From Heligmosomoides polygyrus polygyrus (lineage: Eukaryota > Nematoda > Chromadorea > Rhabditida > Heligmosomidae): DNA of 64,000 bases. This document shows positions 36,448-46,700 of this stretch, piece by piece; position 1 is the stretch's first letter, and the number at the start of each line of letters is the position of its first letter. Location: assembly GCA_947396885.1 (NCBI GenBank), contig OX377202.1, positions 106,390,198 through 106,454,197 of the forward strand, given 5' to 3'. Position numbers and translations under genes: made by a program. Below the pieces are notes generated by a model that worked only from the letters and a program-made list of their open reading frames with translations, did no database searches and had not been told where the DNA came from.

Positions 36448-37289
36448 GGCACCCTTTATGCCTGCGCTAGCGGGCGGCGCTGCGTGATGGTTGGCATAGC
36501 TATCGACTTTTCGCGACGGACGGCGGCGCCGCATCGCTTTAATACTCCACCTCCTCAAAATACCATATTTGACGGAATTTTGGGCTACGGTATTCGTCGA
36601 GTCGCGTCGCTGAAGAGAAGAGCGCGGTGTGGCGCGGCAACAGCAGCGGCAGACTCGGCGTGGAGATGGAGATTTCACAAGCGGGGCTGAACCATTTTGC
36701 TATCCCCTTTTGTTCTGGTTCCCGAACGGCGTATCCTAGGTCGGGGGTGGTGTGGGTGTTTCTGATGTGTATTGTGCATGTTTCCCAACTCGTTGCATTG
36801 TTGTGTTTCACGCAATTCGCAGAACAAACCACAAAAACGGAGGGTAACAATAGAACAGTTTGTCATTTCATTTGTTACATAAGTACACGTGGAAAATCAA
36901 AGAATAAAAGAGGGCTGTTATCTGGCCAGGCAAATATTTCCTTCCTAGCCTCGTTTGGTACGTTTCTCATTGAAACATGTTAATGCACATTTTCTTTGCT
37001 CTTAATGGCAAGGCTATCAGACATCAGGTTTATATCTATTTATACAAACATTTTTCTATTAACGAGCGAGTAACAGGTTTGCTCCAGTGCTCACGACGGG
37101 CGGTCGTACTTCCTCATCTTCACCATCCTAGTTAATTGAGATCCTTTTATCAGTTCAAGTAGCAAGGACTCTAACTAAACCCACCGTGGCTGGCTAGACT
37201 AATGACTAGAAAAATTCAGAGGTTATAAAGGCGAGTGCGTTTCCAAGCTCGTGGCTGCGCGTCGCTGACGCTCCCTTTTCTAAGGAATC

Positions 37290-37725
37290 GTTTAGTGTGT
37301 ACGCGATGAGCGACGCGATGTTATGATAGGCTCCCATAAGGCCTATGCACACTTCTGCGAGAGCGCGGCACGGCCATGATGAAGGATAGGGCCGCGATGA
37401 GTGCGGCGCGACATAGCGACACGTGCCGCAGAGGGGGCATGCATACTTTTGCGGCTGTCGCCGGCGATGCCGCGCTGAGGCTAGAATGGTTCAAATCATT
37501 CCTAGCGGCGCGACATGCACTGGGACATCGGTCCCGTTCCCTATAACGATGCTCTAACGCGACCGCGCCGTGACCGCCGGATTTCGCGAAGGTGGCCGTT
37601 GCTCCTCTTGCCGCGCAGCGGTGTCGCAGAAGTGTGCATGGGCCTATATCGATCGCGCGACGCGGCGATATGGAAACTTATCATCACATCGCGTCGCGCG
37701 TCGCGTTAACCCTAAACGATCCCTA
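37290..37725. mobile_element. Nested GC-rich foldback elements
   Basis: The inner element 37338-37648 has ends AAGGCCTATGCACACTTCTG and, on the minus strand, AGGCCCATGCACACTTCTGC. It is enclosed by an outer inverted pair, GCGACGCGATGTTATGATAG and, minus strand, GCGACGCGATGTGATGATAA. The outer motif also occurs at 9910-9950. No reading frame is convincing. Confidence 0.65.
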
Positions 37726-38270
37726 ACTGAAATCGTGCGCAGCGATGCGGCCAGTTGCGTCGCAGCGGTACTATAAAAGACGTCTAAGTGAAGTATTGCG
37801 GAGGGGGGGCGAGTATTAGTGCCGCCGGAGCATAAACGGTATCGTCCGGTTGACCAATACCGATCCATTTTATTTGTTTTTGCAGATTACTGCCGATGGG
37901 ACATTGACGATCTTGTTCTCGTCGCACAGAGTGCGAGCATTTCGGAGCATAATACGCGATAGATGGTGAGCAGGTTTTACTGGAACTGTTTTGAAGATTC
38001 TACACTACCATATCCCGCTATCCTGTACTATATAGTAAAACCAATTTTTTCCCGTAATGAGGGTAAGAAGGTCTGAAGGGAAAGGAAGACGATCAGATAT
38101 TTTACTCTTGGACTTGGGGACAAAGCCTCCAACCAGACGTTTGGCGGGAGCTACGCCGCTGAATGTGTGGTGGGTAAATTAAAGAAAATGAAGCCTTAAT
38201 TGGCTTCAAGATGAGCATTGCATGCCACTTCCTCGTAATATCATAAAGACTCGGGCATGCTTTCGCCTTC

Positions 38271-38573
38271 TGTGGTCAAATTCATCAATCGCTTACCGCT
38301 GTCTAACGGTGAAAATACCGCCAAACCGCTGATATTACTTCATTCATTAACATCAAGGACAGATTCGTGAACCGCTTACCGGCCGGTAGCGATATATCGG
38401 TTATCGTATATTTTTCTCTGTATTCCTGTATCTCTCTGTATCACTTACTACGTAGGCCGATATGGTGGATCCGCCCTGAGATGAAACCGACGGTATCGTT
38501 GATGCACCTAGCCCCAGGTTTCAGCGGCATTTTCACCGTTGGAGAGCAGTAAGCTATTGATGAATGTGGCCCA
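38271..38573. mobile_element. Foldback element, ATTCAT-terminal family
   Basis: TCAAATTCATCAATCGCTTA with AACGGTGAAAATACCGCC at the left is mirrored on the minus strand by GCCACATTCATCAATAGCTT with AACGGTGAAAATGCCGCT at the right. The arms are at least 50 bp. Confidence 0.7.
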
Positions 38574-38638
38574 TGATCGCTTACAAATGGTATCACACTG
38601 TAATGAACTAGTTGCTTATACTTCCTACATACGATGTT

Positions 38639-38842
38639 TGACACCAGGGGCCGTATTCATGAAGCAGCTGGAGCGGGTGATATGCGATATCATCTCTCGT
38701 CTCTCTCTCCCGTCTCGCTCTCTCACTTCATCTATCATCTCTCGCCTCTCTCTCTCCCAGCTCACTCTCTCGCCTGATGGCTTTCAGTGGGAAACCGGGA
38801 ACGTTCCCGGGGACGTTCATGAATCCGGCTCAGGTGTCACCT
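38639..38842. mobile_element. Short foldback element, ATTCAT-terminal family
   Basis: ACACCAGGGGCCGTATTCAT (left) and ACACCTGAGCCGGATTCATG (minus strand, right) define about 200 bp with a CT-rich interior (CTCTCTCT runs at 38695-38770). Confidence 0.65.
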
Positions 38843-39246
38843 ACTATAGAAGAGAAAAGTTTCGAACCTGCACATTCTACAAGGCTAAATCCGATTAGTA
38901 GCATAGTGGCCATCAATGCCATGATGTCAGATACTACTATATGGTTCTGGCTGTCTGGCTATAGTCCCACTAAAGTCAAATTCTGTAATATATTATGCTA
39001 AAGTTTAGTTAAGTCTAGTTGAAACTAAATAGCCACTGCAACTGTGTTGCAGAAGATGGCCTACAAGTTACAAGTCAAAATTAGGTCACCTTATTAAGAA
39101 ACTTTTTCAATTTTATAGAACAGCATTATTAACTGTTATGTAGCACATTCGTAGTGTAATATTCCTTGCAATAAACTCCATGTCCTCTCGTATTGAAACC
39201 TCGACATTGGTGTTGACCAGGTTTACAGTACTTCCAAGTCACAAGG

Positions 39247-39602
39247 TTGTTAGGTGAATCCTTTATTATTGGCTTGACGTTTCGACCTACTTCACAGGCT
39301 CGAAAACGACTTGAGTTGTTATCTCTGCAGCCTACCAAGCGCCTCACCCACGCTAGCGTTTTCGATCTGACGTCGAACGTACAATGCGAATGCATGAAAG
39401 GTGAACACGAACTCCACTGTTGGAGTTTGGAGATTCGGCTACCACTGAGCGTCAGTAAAACCAATAGCAAATTAGTCGTACTGCGTTGGTGAGACGGTTG
39501 ATTGGGTAAGTTGCAAGGATAAAACCTCAAATCGTTTTTAGCATTCTGAGGACGGCGAGATGATCGAAATGTCAGACCAAAAATAAGAGTTACACCTAAC
39601 AA
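39247..39602. mobile_element. Foldback element, TTGTTAGGTG ends
   Basis: TTGTTAGGTGAATCCTTTAT (left) and TTGTTAGGTGTAACTCTTAT (minus strand, right) continue inward with GGCTTGACGTTTCGACC versus GGTCTGACATTTCGATC. The length is about 356 bp. The 157-codon open frame crossing it is not credible. Confidence 0.7.
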
Positions 39603-39621
39603 TCTCGTGGCGCAGAACTTT

Positions 39622-41370
39622 TATTTATTTATTTATTTATTACAATGCACATATTTGTGCGCCATAAAGAATATATATATACATATATATATGCAGATAT
39701 AGATATCTAGATATGTAGGCAGTATAGTCGTTATAATCGCGAGAACAGTCGAGCAATATGGATATAGGTAGTGTCGTCGTTATAGTCCGCGAGAATAATT
39801 GAACACTATCGATATAAATATCGGAGCCCATGAGCGTAATAGAGCAATGTCGGGAACGTAATTATTGTAGCTTGTCTTCTTCTTCTAATGATTTCTTGTC
39901 TTCTTCGTGTAACATCATATATGAAGAGCGAACGTCATGCTTCATATGTCGGGATAATCAGGATCTCTTCACTATATTTGTGCGTTATAAATTATATATA
40001 ATATGTAGATATATAGGTAGTATAGTCGTTATAATCGCGAGAACAGTCGAGCAATATAGATATAGATAGTGTCGTCGTTATAGTCCGTGAGAATGATTAA
40101 ACACTGTCGAGATAAGTACCGGAGCCCATGTGTGTAATAGAGCAATGTGGGGAACGTTTGAAGAATTATTATTATTATTTATCCTTATAATGGGACGCTA
40201 ACGTTATGTAATAATAGTAAGGTTGTCCGTCTAGCTATTAAGAAGAAAACGGTATAATTATTGTAGCCTGTATTCTTCTTCTAATGATTTCTTGTCTCCT
40301 TCGTGTATCTGCGTAAATAAAGAGCGAACGTCGTGCTTCATATGCCGGGATAATCAAGATCTCTTTATTCTGAACTTCATTGATCTGTACAGATGGTGTT
40401 TACAGATCTGGAATGTGAAGAGTTGATAGCAGATCTATTTTTTTAAGTCGCTTCTTAAATGTCGGAATATTGGGTGGAATTGCGTGGAATTAATGAAGCC
40501 ATCTCGCTGTTCTAAAGAACAGTGAGTTTAATAGCCCATTTCCGTGTCTACTATGAATTCTTTCACAGTGCAGTGATAGCGTACTCATACGGCCTCGACT
40601 GGGTCTGAAAATTCAATATTTACTAGCTTTTAGTTTAAGCTCTCCCTTCAATATTTTAAAACAAAATGTTAGATCATTAACCACTCTTCGATATAGAAGA
40701 CTACGAAGGTTGAAAAATCTTAGCCGCTCCTTGTAATTAGGCATGCTCCTTGGGTAATCTGCACTTGGAAAACATTTAAACATTAGGATTCGTGTGAAAG
40801 TTCTTTGTATTTTTTCTAGTTTTGTTTGTCTTTTTTAGTATGGGGACTCCATATTTGGGAGCCATATTCTATAATTGGGATTACATACGTTTTATAAAGC
40901 TTCAGCTGTGTTGCAGGATCATTGGTGTATGTATTTCGTAAGATAGAAAACATGACTGAAAAGGCCTTCCGAACGGTGATGTTGATATGATTATCAAATC
41001 CTAGTCTTGTATCGAGGTGAATGCCAAGATCGCGTGGGGTACTGTCTATACCCAAAATATTATTGTTGATTTTATATTCCATCATAGGTAAGTTCCCCAT
41101 ATGAAAGGTAGACGTTTTTGAAAGATTGATTGGAATTTCCCATGTTGAAGCCCACTCCATCATATTTGATATAGATTTTATTAAGGCGTTATAAACTTCT
41201 AACTGATTCGAATTATTATAAGTTCCATATATTTTTACGTCATCTGCAAACATCTGTACCTTTACTAAGGGGTGAGTTATCAGTCTTGCTGGCAAATCAC
41301 TGGTATAAATGAGAAAGAGTAAAGGCGAAAGGGCACCTCCTTGTGGTACTCCACTGGTGCAGTCATTTTA
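39622..41370 (-). mobile_element. CR1-like LINE, 3' half including tail
   Basis: The minus strand encodes a long intact stretch: SGVPQGGALSPLLFLIYTSD near 41290-41350, then FADDVKIYG near 41235 (catalytic block FADD, one of the tolerated forms), LSKTSTFHMGNLP, RDLGIHLDTRLGFDNHIN, and YKTYVIPIIEYGSQIWSPHT near 40840-40900. The reading frame covers 159 codons (40816-41295) before a stop, making this the best-preserved LINE in the window. Downstream, RRVVNDLTFCFKI is recognisable near 40660. A (TAAA)n-type tail marks the 3' end at 39622-39642. Confidence 0.8.
39650..40370. repeat. Tandem duplication, offset about 298 bp, in the LINE 3' region
   Basis: AGTATAGTCGTTATAATCGC occurs at 39721 and 40019, followed in both by GAACAGTCGAGCAATAT, GTGTCGTCGTTATAGTCC, GGAGCCCATG and GAGCGAACGTC. 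The second copy has about 105 extra bases after GGGAACGT, with TTATTATTATT. Confidence 0.7.
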
Positions 41371-41649
41371 TAAACGTTGTTAACACCATGCCAAGGCTTT
41401 AAGGTGAGAGAAAGTTAGTCTTTTGCTGGCACAAAATTGAGGGGTTGTACGGAGAAGTGCTACCACCCACCTCTTTTCTTTTTGCTAAAAATCATCTCAT
41501 TACCGGAATGTCTATTTTAAATAGCGCAGTTGGGTCCAGTAAATATGGCGTTATATTTTTATGCTTGTCAGACAAAGGCTCTTACAGGTTTCACTATTTT
41601 AACACAAACTCAGGGCATGTGAAAAGATATTTCTAGAAAATCGTGGAGG

Positions 41650-41940
41650 ACGAAGGGTCGCTATTTGCAAACTCCTTTGCTCAAAAAGTGGGAATTTTAC
41701 AAAATTTCAAACAATGTGCTGACTTATTGGATACGTGAATTAGAACAATCAAAGAAATCATCCCAAATATTTTCGTTGAGCAAAACTTATTCCATTCCAA
41801 CCTTTTGAAAAGTTTCTAATTGAATGTAGAGACAGCTCAGTTAAATTTGGAAGAGCTTTTGTTTCAAATATTTTAGGCTAGCTGAAGAATGTCTAATTTG
41901 ATTCTAAAAGTGTCCAATTTAACTTGAAAATGGTATATAT
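41650..41940. repeat. Dispersed repeat shared with 18270-18510
   Basis: Shared order of AAATTTCAAACAATGT, CTTANTGNGTA, a TTGAATG.. block, GGAAGAAGC/GGAAGAGC and AAGTGTNNAATTT. Related sequence forms the centre of the foldback at 17450-18929. No coding potential. Confidence 0.5.
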
Positions 41941-42139
41941 ATATACATTTATTTATTTATTTGCTTATTGCACTTTATGTGTGCTTAACTAAAAAACGAA
42001 CGTAATAAAGGAGGATCATAACATTTGGCGGCTTAAGTGTTTCTCAGTTTGATGTTACTCTCGATGAGAAATTTAATCAATCGTAACGTCGCAGAAAAAA
42101 CAAGCTCTCATTAGCAAATATGGAATGCAGTGAATTTGG

Positions 42140-42660
42140 AGGAGACATTGATTATTTATTTATTTATTTATTTATTTACTTCATACACTCATAGGTGTGC
42201 CACAATTTGAAAACTGTAACAATCCATAGGGAAAAAACATCATCGTGATATCAAGAAAGGAAAAAGAAACAGGAACGATCAATAAGGGATTGACAACAAA
42301 CCGAGACACAACTAAGTAATGAACTGAAAAGTTTGATGCTTTTGTGAATCGGGCTGATCCTAAAATACCTCATAAACCTAACGTAAGATCAGAAAACATT
42401 TACTACTAATGATGGTGAGATATGGGCGACCATGATAAGATCTGTTATTGCTTCTGTACCGACGAAATCTGAAACAGTACATTATCTAAGGGATTATAAA
42501 TAGACGTAGGAGAGTTGCAGGAACGATTGGATAGATGATTACTAAAAATTGATGCAGTAATTATTTAAACTTATCATAAGCTAAAAAAATAGGTGATCAT
42601 TGAAAAGATTGACGAGATTTTCTGCTGCGAATTACGAGTCTTATTTGCGAGTGGTTGTTC
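42140..42660 (-). mobile_element. Probable LINE 3' region with (TTTA)n tail
   Basis: The (ATTT)n run at 42147-42178 is followed by ATAGGTGTGCCACAATTTG, similar to the LINE end at 39643-39672. Sequence beyond is AT-rich and too decayed to translate convincingly. Confidence 0.35.
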
Positions 42661-43719
42661 GAGAAGCGCTACGCAACAAACAAGCCAGAGATTTCGTAAT
42701 TAAGGTGTTTGTCACGTTTTGTCCTCACATATGAGACTCTGCCTGTTTTCCTTTTCTTAATCTTTTCGAGTGTCAGGCATAATGTCAACGCTAATGTTAA
42801 TGTTTGTGTTTATTACGTCGCCAAAAGCAGATGCGGGATAGAACTATGTCAGTACGAACAAACAAACAACAAACATCAGAAAAGTGACACAATCAAACAA
42901 GAACTGGGTGGGGACGGTCTCCATGACTGGAGTCCGTCAAATTTATGTAAAATTTTCGATGCATACCGCTCGAACTGTAAATAGGGATATACAGTAAGCA
43001 TTTGATAAGTTTTCTCGTGATCCTTATGTCACTGCTACCTGCTCTATGCGTAAAGAAGGAAGCACGAACCGTCGATGCCTGACAAGGCAATGTTATTATC
43101 ATTGTATCACCTCTAGTTCGGGGAGGCATCAAACTATATAATTTCATAATCACAGCCACACTGGTTGCTGCAGAATTTTGTGAACGCGACAAACATAAAA
43201 TACCCTATGTCCTGATAGGAGGTATGGAAGATCCAAATGTCTACTAACACTGTGCTGGGAATATTGGAGTATAAAAAGTGAGGATCTCCTACCAGTAGAT
43301 CCATTTCACAAAGGCAGGTCACGTTCAGTGGTGATTACTTCAAGTCGATAATACTGATATGACCATTAGAATCCGGAAGTCGAAAACAGCGGAAGCTCTC
43401 GAACAGCACGCCTGTTTTCCAGCCGAAATTGTATGCCGTGATTCTTTACACCTGACTCTAGGTAGTCATGTACTCGCCACACCACAACGGCATCAAGTGG
43501 TCTGGTAAATACTACAAGTCAACATTGAGCACGTTGTATACTTTTAATTCTGCCCAAAAAGTTACATCGTATGGGATATGTTAATTGAAAACAGTTCGTT
43601 CTGAATAAGACTTTACTCTAAACAAACAGATAACAACAGTAGTAGTGGAACAGCAATAATACACATAAATAAACACATGTTCTTGAAATATTTTTGTAGG
43701 ACAATATTCGAGACTGAAA
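42660..43719. other. Intergenic region downstream of receptor E
   Basis: No gene. 43430-43620 is homologous to 30240-30500 downstream of receptor D (CCTG.CTCTAGG, TGGTCTGGTAAATACTA, GAATAAGACTTTACTCTAA), evidence that the 3' flanks were duplicated with the genes. Confidence 0.6.
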
Positions 43720-46700
43720 TTACAAGGTTGAGTTAGCACTTTTAAACTGCGTGTTTCCTACATGAGGATTTCTAACACACCACTGTCTATTATTACAACG
43801 GCTGGAAACAGAGAAGACATAGTTGTTTTTAACAGGATGGCTCTTAATTATTGCGTTTTTACGTGGGAGCCGCAGAACGCGCGTAGCCGCGAAAGAGAAC
43901 AACTTATCCAGAAGGTCCTGTGCAATGACTGCACACTTCACTCGATAAGGTTTTACGGACAGCAGCATAAGAATAGCCGAAAGAAAGCCGTAGAAAGCCA
44001 TTGAGCCGAAGAAAAGATTTCCAAACTCTAGAATAGAAATTATGGATTATTTAGTGCTCACGAACTTCTAGCATCTCACCTTGTGCATTCACCACTGAAA
44101 AGGCAATCAAACAAGGAATTCCAACAACTGGTGTTGCGAAGAACAATAAAAACGCGGCTAGCTAAATAAATAAAGGTTATTGGCTGTTCAAATTCCTGCC
44201 AGCTTGCTTAGTACCGCTACAGTGGTGCACTGTCAGTCTCTTCGGGTAGTTGCTGTGTAGTGTTTAAAGCACACTGCTCTGTTCTTTGCTGGGACTCTAT
44301 GCACCTCCACTACACCCTAAAAAGTACAGTGGTGCTTGCCAGAACAAAAACACTTTGGTACATTATGGTACATTTTACTCACAGGATCACGACATCTGCT
44401 TTCGTCTACTTATGTTGGTGCATGGCCTGCTTGAGCAAGCATTATGCAGAATACTGTAGTGGAGTATCACTTAAGACACCGAGCATCTTCCGTGAGCCTA
44501 ACAAGTAAGGATTTTTTTCTGACAAGGGAAGGATACTAGGTGACCATGGGACTTTGCAATGAGACGTATATCACTGGATGCGGCTTTGAACGCTGATTCC
44601 AAATATGTGTCCCTTTTCTGCTGTGCGCATCTGCTGACGGAGTTATGGACCATTTTCATCATGCAGGCTTCTTTGCCCTCGGTGCACGCAAAGCGGGCCA
44701 ATCACAAGAGAGCGAGCTCAAGTAGGGTTGAGACTGCGATCGATAGAGCAGTGGTGGAACAGGGGTAGTGGGCGGCCTGGTGAGACGGGGTAGCTTATGG
44801 TTCGACTCCGCTGTGGTGCAGATTTTTGCATTTTTCTAAAAAGATCTGTCACGCTCAACCAAAGCTCTCTATGTCAAATCGCAGCGGAAAACCACCCATA
44901 CTTACACGTGGCTGATCAGAGCCTTAACCAGTGCCCACCTCGTCGAATTGTTTTCGGAACGCGTGTCGGTAAGGAAAATACTGCTGACTTATCTTCCAAA
45001 CTGTGTTCTCACCAGCTGTTGTGTTAGCGTACCTTTTGGAGGAGTTCGGTCTTTTCGATACTTTTGGCGTTCCTACAAGGCAAGAGAAAAAGATGGCCAC
45101 CAATTTTGCATCAATCTTGCGAGATGTGCAATGCGGGAGCATCGAGGTAGGTTCAACACTGTTTTCCTACCGTAAACCACTGCTCTTACAGCGGCTACAC
45201 CAATGTATTTTTTATCCGCTGCGGTCATTGTCAACAGCTGTGATGTTTTGAACATTTCGTAGTGTTGTTTCACAGTTGCTAGTGTAACGCATTGTTTGTT
45301 TTCTCCTCTTTTGATTTTAGCAACGATTCATGATGAACTGTATCTTCATGCCCGTATGAAGTCAGTATGAAGAGTAGCTCTTTCTCGTGACCCTTTCCAT
45401 TACAATTTGACATAGAGAGCTTTGCTTGATCGTGTCTTTTTTAGAAAGTGCAAAAGTCCCACACCACAGGGGAGTCGAGCCATAAACCACCCCGTCTCAC
45501 CGCGTCGCTCATCTACCCCTTGCGCCAACACTGCTCGGGCGGCAGCGCAGTTTCAACGCTACTTGAGCTTGCTCTCTTGTGATTGGCCCGCTCTGCGTGG
45601 ATCTAGAGGGCAAAGGAGCCTGTTACGAAAATGGTCCACAACTCCGTTCACAGACGCCCACAGCAGAAACGGAACAATATTTGGAATCAGCGTTCGAAGC
45701 CGCATCCAGTGATATACATCTCTTTTCAAGGTCCCGTGGTCACCTAGTATCCTTCCCTTGTGAGTTGGATTTCTGAAGCAAAATTTGATTCAGAGCAACA
45801 TTTCAAATAAAAGAAAGACCCGCTTTCAGCAGCCCCGAACACATGACATTTGAATGTCAGGCCACCTACCTGTAAATAGACCAGGATGGTGATCTTTTTC
45901 TGTAGTTGTTTGGTCGAGTGTGATAACGACCATGACTTTCGAGCAGAGGACATTGATGCTATAGTAAGTATTATGAGGAGAGGTAAAATGATAATCGCTT
46001 GAACGAGTGGAATCCTAATTAGAGGCATAATACTTGATGGATCGACCGCTATCGTCGTATATCTCATGGCAGATCCTGCACAGGAGAACTGCTGAAAGCA
46101 TTATTATTTATAACGCAATTACCAAACAAACATCCACAAAGGCATATATCCTTTGTTGGACATATGTATTAGGTTATCCAATAAGTAATGTCGTTTTTTC
46201 GACCTTGACTTCAATTGAACAAATTTTCAACAAAACTTCATTTTAGCCAACAAATCATCATCATTATCAACAACCTTTCTCCATCTAACGAGCAAATCTT
46301 CAATACCTGAGCAATAAAACTGTTGTAGTTTTTGAGCAAAGTATATGGACACAGCATTTTGAATATCCTCCAAACTTTCAAATTTGTTGCCACTAAGAAA
46401 GCTGTAGAGACCGGAGTAAGTGGTAATCCGAAGGTGCGAGATAGGGAGAATACGATGGATGAGGGAGAACCTCTCATCCTAATTCGTTGATTTTTTCCAG
46501 TGTCCGTTTTGCACAGTGCGATCTTGCATTGTTGTCATGAAGAATTACGCCCTTTCTGTTGACGAACACCGGATACTTTTCCAGTAAAGCTTGGTTCGTT
46601 TGATCCAGCTGCTCACGGTAAAGGTCTGCGTCAACGGTCTGTTTAGATTTAAGCACTTCAAAGTGGACAACTCCACGGATATTTCACCAAACACAGAGGA

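Noticed and set aside
36627..36983. Open frame of 118 codons
   Set aside because: No recognised domain, overlapping frames on the other strand, and it lies next to GC-rich repeat remnants.
38695..38770. CT-rich run as a promoter element
   Set aside because: It lies inside a short foldback element and not upstream of any recognised gene.
39129..39602. Open frame of 157 codons on the minus strand
   Set aside because: It coincides with the foldback element at 39247-39602 and has no recognisable domain.
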